Shown: positions 16,717 through 25,541 of the stretch, piece after piece
Layout: each line of letters begins with the position of its first letter
Position numbering within the stretch: position 1 is the first letter of the stretch
Assembly (NCBI RefSeq): GCF_009923995.1
Contig: NZ_RFSK01000011.1
Location: forward strand, 1-64,000
DNA from: Janthinobacterium sp.
GTDB taxonomy: Bacteria; Pseudomonadota; Gammaproteobacteria; Burkholderiales; Burkholderiaceae_D
Direction of reading: 5' to 3'
DNA: 64,000 bases
Notes under the pieces: model-generated
Seen by the model: only the letters and a program-made list of their open reading frames with translations
The model's database searches: none
Told to the model about the DNA's origin: nothing
Translations under genes and position numbers: made by a program

Positions 16717-19188
16717 TTAGCTCGTCAGCGGTGGCACGGGGGCGGGCGCGGCCGTCGGCGCGGCTGCCACCGCCGAGATGGGCGGCGCCTCGGGCTGGGC
16801 AGGTACCGTGCTCAGCACCATGGTGCTGGGCTTGGAAATCGGCATGTTCGCCGCGTGTAAGCGCTTGAGCAGGTCGAACAGCAGGTTGCTGCGCACGCCA
16901 TACGCGAGGCGCGGCGACCCCACGTAGCCGGTGGCGTTGAACATCAGGTAGCCATTGTCGATGCCGTCGAGCTGCACGCTGGGCGCCGGCGCGTCGAGCA
17001 CGTCGCGGTTCTCGACAAAGGCGGCCAGGATCAGCGCGCGCGCTTCGTCCGCATCCGTGGACAGGGGCAGCGGCAGCTTCAGCTGCACCAGGCCCAGCGG
17101 GTTGGCCAGGGTGACGTTGCGCACCGTCTTGGTGATGAATTCCGAGTTCGGCACAATCACCGTGGAACGGTCGCCCAGCTGGATTTCCGTGGCGCGCACA
17201 TTGATGCGGCGGATATCGCCCTCCACGCCGCCCAGCGACACCCAGTCGCCCACCTTCACGGGGCGCTCGGCCAGCAAAATCAGGCCGGAGACGAAGTTCT
17301 GCACCACCGCCTGCAGGCCGAAGCCGATACCCACCGACAAGGCCGACGCCACCCACGCGATGCGTTCCAGGCCGATGCCGGCCGCCGACAGGGCCAGCGC
17401 CACGGCCAGCACGCCGCCGATGTAGCCGAACAGGGTGATGAACGACACTTGCATGCCGGAATCGAGATTCGTCGTCGGCAGATAGCTGTTCTGCAGCCAG
17501 CGCTTGAACAGGCCCAGCGCGATGAAGCCCACCACCAGCACCAGCAGGGCCTGGATCACGGCGGCCGGGCGGATGGCCACTTCGCCGATGGCCAGCCCAT
17601 CCTGCAGCTTGCCGACGCGCTGGAACAGCTCGCCCGGCCCTTCGCCGAACGGCGCCAGCAGCAGCATCAGGGCCAGCAGCACGACGATGGCGCGGCCGAT
17701 GCCCGACAGCAGCACGGCCGCCTGGTCGCGCGCCTTGGGCGTGGCCAGCACGGGGTTGGCCGCGTCCGGCGGCGGCGGCGTGGATGCCAGCAGCATGCAG
17801 ATGTCGTCGACCAGCACCGTCAGCAGGTAGGTGCTGCACAGCACCACGATGACCCAGGCGATTTGCTTGGCGACAAAGCTGCCGAAGGCCACATAGCCGA
17901 TCAGCAGGCTGATGACGCTGGACGCCAGCGCCAGCCACAGCACGACCGTGACGCAGCGCAGCCACAACGGCGTGACGGGGGAGGCGGGATCGGCCTCGCG
18001 CAGCTGGCGCCAGCAGCGCTCGGCGCGCATCAGGCCATAGGCGATGGTGGTGCTCATCACGAGGGCCACGATGCAGTTGACGGCCACGGCCGTGGACAGG
18101 CCCGCATTGATGACGATGGTGACCCGTTCCGTCGCCCACACGAGCACGACGATGAAGGAAAACATGGACGGGAAGTTGCGCATGCGGTGCGCCAGCGCGT
18201 CGGGCAGGGGCAGCAAACGCCACGAGACGCGGCGCGGCGACAGCAGCGCGTGACCGAGACCTGCCGTAAAACCGGCAAAACAGATGATGCCGATCAAGCT
18301 GCTGAGGAAAGTCGAGCTTTTTTCGGACAGGCTGCCATCCCAGCGCAAGCCCATGGCCAGCAATTCCGCCACCAGCCCCGGCGTGGCCAGCGCCAGCACG
18401 ATGACGGCCAGCGCATGCAGCGAACGGCGCAAACGGCCATGCGGCACGCGCGTGGCCGTCACCACCAGCAGGTAGCGCGAGGCCCAGATGCTGGCGCCGA
18501 TCACGGCCACGACGGCGGCCAGCAAGCCGCCCCAGGCCGACCACGGCGTGGCGCGCGCCGCGTTCGCCAACTCCAGCTCCAGCGCCCGCAGGCGCTGCAG
18601 ATTCTGCGGCAGTTCGCCATGCAGCTGTTTCCAGAAGGAACCGGCGAGGATGGAGGCCGTGCGCTCGCCCAGGCGCGCCTGCAGCTGTGCGCGGCGCGCC
18701 GTCGACACCTGTTCCGAGGCCTGCGTCGCTTCCACGGCCAGCAGGCGCGCCAGTTTCACCTGCGCATCGAGGGCGCTGCTGGTGCGGTCCAGCTGGCTGC
18801 GCTGCGCCGCCACATCGGGCGCTTCCTTGGCCCCCGCCGCCGGCTTGCCCAGCTCGGCCAGCCGCGCCTGCACGCTCGACAGGGTCGGCACGAGCGACTC
18901 GGCCACCTTGTCCGCCTCGGCGCTGGCGGCCAGCGCATCGGCCTTCATCTGCGACAGGGTCGCGTCATCGAGGTCGGCATCGCCATCGAGCGCCTTCTGG
19001 ATGGTGGTGATCTGCTTGCGCAAGCCATCGAGGCGCTGGTCGGCCGTGGCCGCATCATCGACGGGCTGCGCCCGGGCGGCAGGCGTGGACAGGGAACACG
19101 CCAGCAGCAGGCTCAACAGCAGCGGCAGCAGCCAGCCGCGCCAGGGCCGGCGCGTGGAAACGGAATGGGGGATACGGAAAGAAATCAT
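16717..19188 (-). CDS. DUF3772-type large mechanosensitive channel (MscS family)
   Basis: An 823-residue inner-membrane protein. A signal peptide (cleaved after about residue 40, in a TPAARAQPVDDA context) leads into a periplasmic helical DUF3772 domain (about 45-200, with coiled-coil segments). About eleven membrane helices follow, then the MscS pore and beta domain (about 620-720) with GLQAVVQNFVSGLILLAERP and the GDWVSLGGVEGDIRRINVRA motif. It should open under membrane tension to release solutes after hypo-osmotic shock. The stop abuts that of the convergent DUF2938 gene. The C-terminus is rich in Ala and Pro. Confidence 0.92.
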   Translation of the reverse strand: MISFRIPHSVSTRRPWRGWLLPLLLSLLLACSLSTPAARAQPVDDAATADQRLDGLRKQITTIQKALDGDADLDDATLSQMKADALAASAEADKVAESLVPTLSSVQARLAELGKPAAGAKEAPDVAAQRSQLDRTSSALDAQVKLARLLAVEATQASEQVSTARRAQLQARLGERTASILAGSFWKQLHGELPQNLQRLRALELELANAARATPWSAWGGLLAAVVAVIGASIWASRYLLVVTATRVPHGRLRRSLHALAVIVLALATPGLVAELLAMGLRWDGSLSEKSSTFLSSLIGIICFAGFTAGLGHALLSPRRVSWRLLPLPDALAHRMRNFPSMFSFIVVLVWATERVTIVINAGLSTAVAVNCIVALVMSTTIAYGLMRAERCWRQLREADPASPVTPLWLRCVTVVLWLALASSVISLLIGYVAFGSFVAKQIAWVIVVLCSTYLLTVLVDDICMLLASTPPPPDAANPVLATPKARDQAAVLLSGIGRAIVVLLALMLLLAPFGEGPGELFQRVGKLQDGLAIGEVAIRPAAVIQALLVLVVGFIALGLFKRWLQNSYLPTTNLDSGMQVSFITLFGYIGGVLAVALALSAAGIGLERIAWVASALSVGIGFGLQAVVQNFVSGLILLAERPVKVGDWVSLGGVEGDIRRINVRATEIQLGDRSTVIVPNSEFITKTVRNVTLANPLGLVQLKLPLPLSTDADEARALILAAFVENRDVLDAPAPSVQLDGIDNGYLMFNATGYVGSPRLAYGVRSNLLFDLLKRLHAANMPISKPSTMVLSTVPAQPEAPPISAVAAAPTAAPAPVPPLTS

Positions 19189-19551
19189 GCGGTCCTATCG
19201 GCCAGGTCAATACGGTGGAAGCGAGACGGCATCGCGCCGGCTGGCGCTGCCGCGGCGGCGGCCAGCGTGTGGGCGATGGGTGGTACGGGGTTTGCTGAAC
19301 TGTACGGCAAACAGCGACAGCCTAGCGCACTCCTGCGGCGGATGGCGGATATTTTCGTGCGGCAAGAGTCCTGGCCAGGCGCACACGGCATCGACGCTGC
19401 CCCGCGCTCAGAAACGGCAACGCCGGCCTCGGGGCCGGCGTTACATGTCGCCATCGCTTGCGTCTTGGCTTGCTGTCAATAAACAATCACGGCTGACACT
19501 ACACCGTCAGGTAGCGGGCAAAACGCCGCTGTACGCTCTGTCACCGGCCGC
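19189..19551. other. Intergenic stretch upstream of the MscS gene
   Basis: This 363-base gap lies between the start of the channel gene and the end of mesD, both on the minus strand. It holds a strong hairpin near 19419-19442 and presumably the channel promoter. I see no credible gene; short frames here lack ribosome sites. Confidence 0.6.
19419..19442 (-). terminator. Hairpin terminator candidate downstream of mesD
   Basis: A perfect 10-base inverted repeat (AACGCCGGCC / GGCCGGCGTT) with a 4-base loop, about 110 bases past the mesD stop. No long T-run follows on either strand, so termination is probable but not certain. Confidence 0.55.
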
Positions 19552-20577
19552 CTAGGCGATTTCTCTGCGGATGATTGCTGCGCCGGCACTGAGCGCATGG
19601 AGTTTGCCCCGTGCGACCCGGCGCGCCAGGGGCGCCATGCCGCAGTTGGTGCTCGGGTAGAGCTTGTCGGCATCGACAAACTGCAGCGCCTTGCGCAGGG
19701 TGTTGGCCACTTCCTCCGGCGTTTCAATGGTGTTGGATGCCACGTCGATGGCCCCGACCATCACTTTTTTGCCACGAATGAGTTCAATCAGGTCGATGGG
19801 CACACGCGAGTTGTGGCATTCCAGCGAGATGATGTCGATATTCGATTGCTGCAGCTTGGGGAACGACTCTTCATATTGACGCCACTCGGACCCCAGCGTG
19901 TTTTTCCAGTCCGTATTGGCCTTGATGCCGTAACCATAGCAAATATGCACGGCCGTTTCGCATTTGAGGCCTTCGATCGCCCGCTCCAGCGTGGCAATGC
20001 CCCAGTCATTGACCTCGTCAAAGAAGACATTGAAGGCGGGTTCGTCGAACTGGATGATGTCGACGCCGGCCGCCTCCAGTTCCCGCGCTTCCTGATTGAG
20101 GATCTTGGCGAATTCCCAGGCCAGTTTTTCGCGGCTTTTATAGTGGCTGTCGTACAGCGTGTCGATCATCGTCATCGGACCGGGCAGGGCCCATTTGATG
20201 GGCTGCGTGGTTTGCTGGCGCAGGAACCTGGCGTCGTCGACAAACACGGACTTCGGGCGGCTCACCGCGCCGACGACGGTCGGCACGCTCGCATCGTAGC
20301 GGTCACGGATTCTGACGGTTTCACGCTTGTCAAAATCGACGCCGCTCAAATGCTCGATAAACGTCGTGACAAAATGCTGGCGGGTTTGCTCGCCATCACT
20401 GACGATATCGATGCCTGCCTGCTGCTGTTCCTGCAGCGACAGCAGCAAGGCATCCTGTTTTCCCTCGACTAATTCCTCGCCCTGCAATTTCCAGGGCGAC
20501 CACAGCTTTTCAGGCTGGGCAAGCCAGGAAGGTTTCGGCAGGCTGCCGGCAGTCGAAGTAGGTAATAATTTTTTCAT
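19552..20577 (-). CDS. mesD: Core methionine synthase, MesD family
   Basis: A 341-residue protein equal to the C-terminal catalytic half of MetE, without the N-terminal folate-binding half. It starts KKLLPTSTAGSLPKPSWLA, has QFDEPAF near residue 170, HICYGYG and LECHNSR for zinc and homocysteine binding, and a late YPSTNCGMAPLARRVARGK with the zinc-site Cys. The MesD family (aerobic bacteria) makes methionine from homocysteine and is reported to need neither 5-methyl-THF nor cobalamin but to require DUF1852 and oxygen. The gene follows mesX by about 20 bases. An ATG at 20583 is an equally possible start. Confidence 0.9.
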   Translation of the reverse strand: MKKLLPTSTAGSLPKPSWLAQPEKLWSPWKLQGEELVEGKQDALLLSLQEQQQAGIDIVSDGEQTRQHFVTTFIEHLSGVDFDKRETVRIRDRYDASVPTVVGAVSRPKSVFVDDARFLRQQTTQPIKWALPGPMTMIDTLYDSHYKSREKLAWEFAKILNQEARELEAAGVDIIQFDEPAFNVFFDEVNDWGIATLERAIEGLKCETAVHICYGYGIKANTDWKNTLGSEWRQYEESFPKLQQSNIDIISLECHNSRVPIDLIELIRGKKVMVGAIDVASNTIETPEEVANTLRKALQFVDADKLYPSTNCGMAPLARRVARGKLHALSAGAAIIRREIA

Positions 20578-20601
20578 GATCAATGATGTCGTGTATTGAG
20601 A

Positions 20602-21582
20602 TTAATTAAAGAGCGTGGTCGCAGCCCATTGTTCCAGCACATGCTTGTAGGGCTTGATGAAGTGCTCTTCCGTGTATTTGCCCTGCTGGACCGCCAGTTG
20701 GCTGCGCTCTTCCCGGTCATAGACAATTTGCGTCAGCGAGTAATCCTGGTTCTTCAAGCTGGGCTGGTAAAACTTTCCCGCCGCCGAATTGGCGTTGTAA
20801 ATCTCGGGCCGGTAAATCTTCTGGAATGTCTCCATCGTGCTGATGGTGCCGATCAGCTCCAGGTTCGTGTAGTCGCCCAGCAGGTCGCCGACAAAATAAA
20901 AAGCCAGCGGCGCGGCACTGTCTGGCGGCATGAAATAGCGGACCTGCAGCCCCATTTTTTCGAAATATTGATCCGTCGGCGAAAATTCATTTTGCCGATA
21001 TTCGACGCCGAGTATGGGATGCCGGTTCTCGGTCCGATGATAGGTCTTGCTGCTCGAGGCGCTGATGCAGATGACAGGCGGCTTGCTGAAATGCTCCTTG
21101 TAAGTCGTGGAATTGACAAAGTGCTTGAACAGCTTGCCATGAAAATCGCCGAAGTTCTCCGGCGTGCCAAAGGTGGCCTTATTATTGTTGTACTCCGGCA
21201 GCAGCACGCTGAAGTCGTAATCGCGCACGTACGAGGAGAAGTTATTCCCCGCGATGCCGGCCAGGCGCACTCCCGTTTCCCGGTCCAGGATATTCGGCTT
21301 CAAAATCTCGATCAGCGGGATATTGCCGCCCTGGACGTCAATATTGAGCTCGACGGAAATGATTTCGAGCTCGACCGAGTAGCGCTCCCCCTTCGGGTTG
21401 TCCCAATGCGCCAGGTTATTGAAGCGATTGCTGATCATCCGCAAGGTATTGCGCAAATTCTCCCGGCGACTCGCTCCTCTGGCCAGATTGGCAAAGTTGG
21501 TCGTCAGGCGCGTATTGTCCGAAGGATGATAGTTTTCATCGAAAGCGATGCTCTTGATGCTGAATACAAAGTCTTTGCTCAT
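20602..21582 (-). CDS. mesX: DUF1852 protein, MesX (partner of MesD)
   Basis: A soluble protein of 326 residues starting SKDFVFSIKSIAFDENYHPS, followed by RLTTNFANLARGASRRENLR and a stretch rich in N, F and Y (LNIDVQGGNIPLIEILKPNI). These are DUF1852 signatures. DUF1852 is required for MesD activity in the published genetics of folate-independent methionine synthases, and its chemistry is not known; oxygen dependence suggests that it oxidises a methyl donor. The start at 21582 gives the family N-terminus, although the frame is open to 21693. It sits between an FMN reductase gene and mesD on one strand, a likely operon. Confidence 0.9.
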   Translation of the reverse strand: MSKDFVFSIKSIAFDENYHPSDNTRLTTNFANLARGASRRENLRNTLRMISNRFNNLAHWDNPKGERYSVELEIISVELNIDVQGGNIPLIEILKPNILDRETGVRLAGIAGNNFSSYVRDYDFSVLLPEYNNNKATFGTPENFGDFHGKLFKHFVNSTTYKEHFSKPPVICISASSSKTYHRTENRHPILGVEYRQNEFSPTDQYFEKMGLQVRYFMPPDSAAPLAFYFVGDLLGDYTNLELIGTISTMETFQKIYRPEIYNANSAAGKFYQPSLKNQDYSLTQIVYDREERSQLAVQQGKYTEEHFIKPYKHVLEQWAATTLFN

Positions 21583-21652
21583 GGTGATCGGCTGTCCTGA
21601 TTGCTGCGAATAAAGGAATGTGTGTATGACGTAATGACCGTGGTGAGGCGTA

Positions 21653-22234
21653 TCAAGCCGCGACCGCTTCGTTGGCGGCGGCAGGTCTCGCATGGCGCGT
21701 CAATGCGAGCAATGGCACTGCCCGCTGGACGGCCAGCGCGGCGCGCTGCAGCAAGGCCTCGTCCTGCACCCGGTAGTCGGCGAAATCCTTGTCCGTGGCG
21801 TACACGCCCAGCGGCAAGGTGCGTGCCTGGAAAAAGCTGAACAGGGGCCGCAACTGGTGGTCGATCATCAGCGCATGCCGCTCGCTGCCGCCGGTGGCCG
21901 CCAACAGGACGGGCTTGTCGATCAGGGCGTCCTGGTCAATAAAATCGAAGAAGTGCTTGAACAGGCCCGTGTAGGAGCCGCGGTAGACGGGCGTGGCCAC
22001 CACCAGGATGTCGGCCTGCTCGACCGCCGCAAGTTCCCGCTCCACCGCATGGGGCAGCTGGGAGCGCCAAACCGCGCCGGCCAGCTGGGGCGCGAGCTGG
22101 CCCAGTTCGACCAGGCGCTGTTCGCACGGGACTACGCCGGCGATCAGGTCCAGCAAGTGCTCTGCCAGGGCGGCGGCCTTGGAAGGGCGTTGCAGCCCGC
22201 CGGAAACGGCGACTAAACGCAGTGGACGTGTCAT
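21653..22234 (-). CDS. NADPH-dependent FMN reductase (MsuE/SsuE-like)
   Basis: A protein of about 193 residues with the flavodoxin-like fold. It begins PLRLVAVSGGLQRPSKAAAL (FMN phosphate-binding loop), then ADILVVATPVYRGSYTGLFK and KPVLLAATGGSERHALMIDH, as in SsuE/MsuE. It would supply reduced FMN to a partner flavin monooxygenase. As the first gene of the mesX-mesD unit it may provide reducing power for the oxygen-dependent MesX/MesD reaction, which is an inference from position. An ATG at 22246 is an alternative start. Spacing to mesX is about 70 bases. Confidence 0.85.
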   Translation of the reverse strand: MTRPLRLVAVSGGLQRPSKAAALAEHLLDLIAGVVPCEQRLVELGQLAPQLAGAVWRSQLPHAVERELAAVEQADILVVATPVYRGSYTGLFKHFFDFIDQDALIDKPVLLAATGGSERHALMIDHQLRPLFSFFQARTLPLGVYATDKDFADYRVQDEALLQRAALAVQRAVPLLALTRHARPAAANEAVAA

Positions 22235-22331
22235 GTTTGCTTTCATAGGGGTGATGCGCGCGGGCCGAGAAATGCCGCCAGCAAGGGAATGGATGATAAC
22301 GGCGGGAATCGATGAAGTATAATGGTCTTAT

Positions 22332-22347
22332 TTCATAAATCCATGAA
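22332..22347. promoter_or_regulatory. Inverted repeat in the metR / FMN reductase promoter region
   Basis: TTCAT and ATGAA flank a 6-base AT-rich spacer, and another TGAA/TTCA pair lies just to the right (22343-22360). MetR sites are described as TGAA-N5-TTCA; the match here has different spacing, so assignment to the MetR-like protein is tentative. Confidence 0.4.
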
Positions 22348-22361
22348 TATGGCTCATTCAA

Positions 22362-23267
22362 ATGCTTGAACGCATCCACCTCAGCATCGTCCAGCAAGTC
22401 GAGAAACAAGGGTCCTTGACGGCCGCCGCAGGTGTGCTGAACCTGACCCAGTCGGCCCTGAGCCACAGCATGAAGAAGCTGGAGCAGCAACTGGGCACCG
22501 ACGTCTGGCTGCGCGAAGGGCGAAATTTGCGCCTGACGCAGGCCGGCCAGTACTTGCTGGCGGTGGCGAACCGGGTACTGCCGCAGCTGGACCTGGCGGA
22601 GGAGCGCCTGGGCCAGTTCGCACAGGGCGAGCGCGGCACGCTGCGCATCGGCATGGAATGCCACCCGTGCTACCAGTGGCTGCTCAAGGTGGTGTCGCCC
22701 TATCTGACCGCATGGCCCGACGTGGATGTGGACGTCAAGCAGAAGTTCCAGTTCGGCGGGATCGGCGCGCTGTTCGGCTACGAGATCGACTTGCTGGTCA
22801 CGCCCGACCCGCTGTACAAGCCGGGGCTGACCTTCGAACCCGTGTTCGACTACGAGCAGGTGCTCGTCGTGGCCAAGGGCCATGCCCTGGCTGGGGCGGC
22901 CTGTGTGCAGCCCCAGCAGCTGAGCCAGGAAGTGCTCATCAGCTACCCCGTGGACATCGAACGCCTGGACATCTACAACCAGTTCCTGCTGCCGGCCGGT
23001 GTCACGCCCAAGCGCCACAAAGCCATCGAAACGACCGACATCATGCTGCAGATGGTGGCCAGCGGGCGCGGCGTGGCCGCCCTGCCGCGCTGGCTGGTGG
23101 AGGAATACGCGGCCAAGATGGACGTGGTGCCCGTGCGCCTGGGTGCGCGCGGCGTCGCCAAGCAGATCTTCCTGGGCGCACGCGAGACGGACACGGCCAT
23201 CGACTACGTGCGCGCCTTCATCGCACTGGCGCGCCAGCCGGCCATTGCGCCAGAAAACCAGGGCTAG
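22362..23267 (+). CDS. metR: MetR-like LysR regulator
   Basis: A 301-residue LysR protein whose sequence follows MetR closely in order: VEKQGSLTAAAGVLNLTQSA in the HTH, then MECHPCYQWLLKVVSPYLTAWP, VLISYPVDIERLD and QMVASGRGVAALPRWLVEE. MetR uses homocysteine as effector and activates methionine synthase genes. The gene is divergent from the FMN reductase-mesX-mesD unit and 4 bases upstream of an MTHFR-like gene, so control of both transcripts by homocysteine is a natural inference. The symbol is used for similarity; a separate MetR may exist elsewhere in the genome. Confidence 0.85.
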   Translation: MLERIHLSIVQQVEKQGSLTAAAGVLNLTQSALSHSMKKLEQQLGTDVWLREGRNLRLTQAGQYLLAVANRVLPQLDLAEERLGQFAQGERGTLRIGMECHPCYQWLLKVVSPYLTAWPDVDVDVKQKFQFGGIGALFGYEIDLLVTPDPLYKPGLTFEPVFDYEQVLVVAKGHALAGAACVQPQQLSQEVLISYPVDIERLDIYNQFLLPAGVTPKRHKAIETTDIMLQMVASGRGVAALPRWLVEEYAAKMDVVPVRLGARGVAKQIFLGARETDTAIDYVRAFIALARQPAIAPENQG

Positions 23268-23271
23268 CCCC

Positions 23272-24144
23272 ATGATGCATCCCGATCAGCCCACGCCCGC
23301 CAGCGGCCTCACGCACGCCTATTCCCTGGAAGTGGGCGCGAAGGACATGGCTGCCTTGCGCGCAGCGGCGCCTCGGATAATGCCCGGGTCGACCATTGCC
23401 ATTCCCTACCTGCCGCGCGAGGACGACGACGCGCGGCTGGCCGCCGTGCGGACCGTGCGCGGGCTGGGCTTCGAGCCCATGCCGCACTTGTCTGCGCGCC
23501 GCATCGCCTCGCTCGCCGGGTTTGAGTCGTTCGTCCAGCGCGCGGTGGCGGAAGCGGGCGTCGAGCGCTGCTTCGTCATCGCCGGCGACCCGTCCACCCC
23601 GACGGGGCCGTTTGCCGACAGTGCCGCGCTGATCGCCACCGGCGTGTTCGAGCGACGAGGCATGCAGGTGATCGGCGTGGGTGGGCATCCGGAAGGCCAT
23701 CCGGTCATGAGCAAGGCCGAGCAATGGGAGGTGCTTGAACGCAAGTGCCGCAGCATCGAGGAGCGCGGCATGGCGCCCATGATCGTCACGCAGTTTGCGT
23801 TTGATGCCGACATCGTATTGACGTGGCTCACAGCGCTGCGCGAACGCGGCATGGACCATCCCGTGTGCGTGGGCGTGCCGGGTCCCGCGAGCATCGCCGT
23901 ACTGGCGCGCTATGCGGCATTGTGCGGCGTGGGCGCCTGCGCATCGATGTGGTCCAAGTACGGCATCTCGATCGGCAAGCTGCTCGGCACGGCGGGGCCG
24001 GACCTGTTTGTCGAGCGCCTGGCCGGCGGCCTGACGGCGGGCCATGGCAAGGTCAGCCTGCATTTCTTCCCCTTCGGCGGCGTCGCACAGTCCGTGAAGT
24101 GGATAGAGCAGTACCGGGCACGCGCCGTTCCGGCCGCTGGATGA
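23272..24144 (+). CDS. Methylenetetrahydrofolate reductase-like protein
   Basis: A 290-residue TIM-barrel protein related to MetF. Motifs include EVGAKDMAAL, RGLGFEPMPHLSARRIAS, CFVIAGDPSTPTGPF, VIGVGGHPEGHPVM (the MetF GYPEGHP element, here GGHPEGHP) and APMIVTQFAFDADIV. MetF reduces 5,10-methylene-THF to 5-methyl-THF with FAD. The C-terminal part is divergent, so its substrate may differ. Coupling to the MetR-like gene (4-base gap) and to the mesD/mesX locus places it in methionine metabolism, although MesD itself is reported not to need methyl-folate. Sequence after its stop is the flank of the Tn7-like insertion. Confidence 0.82.
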   Translation: MMHPDQPTPASGLTHAYSLEVGAKDMAALRAAAPRIMPGSTIAIPYLPREDDDARLAAVRTVRGLGFEPMPHLSARRIASLAGFESFVQRAVAEAGVERCFVIAGDPSTPTGPFADSAALIATGVFERRGMQVIGVGGHPEGHPVMSKAEQWEVLERKCRSIEERGMAPMIVTQFAFDADIVLTWLTALRERGMDHPVCVGVPGPASIAVLARYAALCGVGACASMWSKYGISIGKLLGTAGPDLFVERLAGGLTAGHGKVSLHFFPFGGVAQSVKWIEQYRARAVPAAG

Positions 24145-24157
24145 TGACTGCCTCGCC

Positions 24158-24174
24158 GGCGGCATTGCGCCGCC
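24158..24174 (-). terminator. Probable original glmS terminator hairpin, now separated from glmS
   Basis: GGCGGC-ATTGC-GCCGCC. Before the insertions this hairpin lay about 25-40 bases past the glmS stop, in the position of the glmS terminator. Both Tn7-like elements therefore landed between the glmS stop and its terminator, as Tn7 does. Confidence 0.5.
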
Positions 24175-24192
24175 AGCGACTATTCTTGCCAA

Positions 24193-24325
24193 ATATAGTC
24201 GTAAATTGATCAAGGGCCGAAACCCAGAATTGTCACGGCGCGGAACTTGATAAAGTCGTAAATTGGCAGCCCACCATACACCAATCTTTAGTGAGGTTGC
24301 AAAATAAAGTAGTAAAGTGATACTT
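24193..24325. repeat. Left-end TnsB-type sites of the older element
   Basis: Three directly repeated sites, ATAGTCGTAAATTG (about 24196), AAAGTCGTAAATTG (about 24252) and AAAGTAGTAAAGTG (about 24307), spaced by about 55 bases. They are the inverse of the right-end sites, as expected for the two ends of one element. Confidence 0.85.
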
Positions 24326-24643
24326 TCTGAGGCTGTCAAGCATCTAGCAAACTCATGGCGATTCACTATGCCAAAATTCCTGAGTCGTGCTTTGAACTTG
24401 CGACATCTTGCTGAACAAGAATCGTCTATTAGCGCCCCGTAATTTGGCGCCCCGCCTACGACGATACATCAAGGAACCCATGAATTTCGGTTTGCCGATA
24501 TCTATTTTTTTGCCTAGCTCAGGCAATTTTTCTCGAATGAAGCATAAGTAGGGAAACAGCAGACTGAACGTTGCTTATGAACTATGATAAACCACTAGTG
24601 CCAATGCTATGCTCACGATGTCTTTTTAATTAGAAAGCGATTC

Positions 24644-25486
24644 ATGTTGAACTTCGATGGCCAGTGGCGCTTCCAATCGCCTGGAACGATCGCGCCGGAC
24701 GTGCAAGAGGATATCCTCATAAAGGTTATCGGTCGAATAGGTACAAGTGCCCGTCGGCAGGACGTACTCGAAACGTTTAAGCGTCGTTTCGCGCAAGCTG
24801 CGGGGAAAACGTCAAGCAACAGCTCGAACGAGAGTTGGGCGGAAAGTGATCTTCGCCAATACATGAAGGATGCAGCGGAAAACGCCCCACTGTTTGTCGA
24901 GGCTTTGCACAACGGCCTAATTGACATGGGCCATTTGCGTGCAGTTATTCCTCCATGGAACTATGTGAACACAGTGCTAGCATCGAGCGGCTATGTGATC
25001 GATCCTCCGAATCTAATCATGAGCAGCGTGCCGGTGCCTATCTCCGTGCCGGCGAATGTGCCATCGCTTGACACTCAAGCGAACGAGCGCATTCAGCGCT
25101 CTTTGAGTGACTCCGAGACGTTTTTAAACACGGGCAGCTATCGAGCTGGGGTTCAGGAAATCTTGTGGTTACTGGAGACCATTTCAACCGCGTTTCAAGG
25201 AGCAGAGTATCCCGAGGGGAATATCACAGGGAAATACTTTAACAAGATCATCGGCGATCTCCGCCGTTTTAATCGCGCTCGCACTCTCAGCACGGTAGTG
25301 GACTGGATAGAGAAGTTGCATGGATATTTGTCTTCGCCCGGCGGCGGCGGCATCCGTCACGGGGCCTTGCTTAATGAAAACATCGAAATCACGGAAAGCG
25401 AAGCGAGGTTGTATTGCGACCTCACACGTAGCTACATCTCATTTTTGCTACATGAGCATTCGCGTTTGGGACCTGTTACCTCTTGA
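24644..25486 (+). CDS. Unknown protein with Abi-C/HEPN-like C-terminus
   Basis: A 280-residue soluble protein. The first 110 residues are polar and helical, with no family recognised. The C-terminal 140 residues (SDSETFLNTGSYRAGVQEIL onward, ending GGGIRHGALLNENIEITESE and a final YISFLLHEHS helix) resemble the abortive-infection C-terminal domain and HEPN-like proteins, including an Arg-His-Gly step before a long helix. This would suggest a phage-defence role, but the match is by eye and weak. It is cargo of the older Tn7-like element and its codon use is AT-richer than the chromosome. The ribosome site is weak. Confidence 0.5.
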   Translation: MLNFDGQWRFQSPGTIAPDVQEDILIKVIGRIGTSARRQDVLETFKRRFAQAAGKTSSNSSNESWAESDLRQYMKDAAENAPLFVEALHNGLIDMGHLRAVIPPWNYVNTVLASSGYVIDPPNLIMSSVPVPISVPANVPSLDTQANERIQRSLSDSETFLNTGSYRAGVQEILWLLETISTAFQGAEYPEGNITGKYFNKIIGDLRRFNRARTLSTVVDWIEKLHGYLSSPGGGGIRHGALLNENIEITESEARLYCDLTRSYISFLLHEHSRLGPVTS

Positions 25487-25541
25487 GGCTATGGTTCGGT
25501 CGATTGTCGATTCGGTCGAGTAGCATCGTAAACGACTGTTT

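Larger units (their letters stand above)
24145..24643. other. Insertion flank and left end of the older Tn7-like element
   Basis: The first 36 bases are chromosome and include a hairpin (24158-24174). The TSD copy GCGAC is at 24176-24180 and the element begins at 24181. Three TnsB-type sites lie in 24193-24325. From about 24330 to 24640 the sequence is AT-richer with no credible gene; it should hold the promoter for the gene at 24644. Confidence 0.7.
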
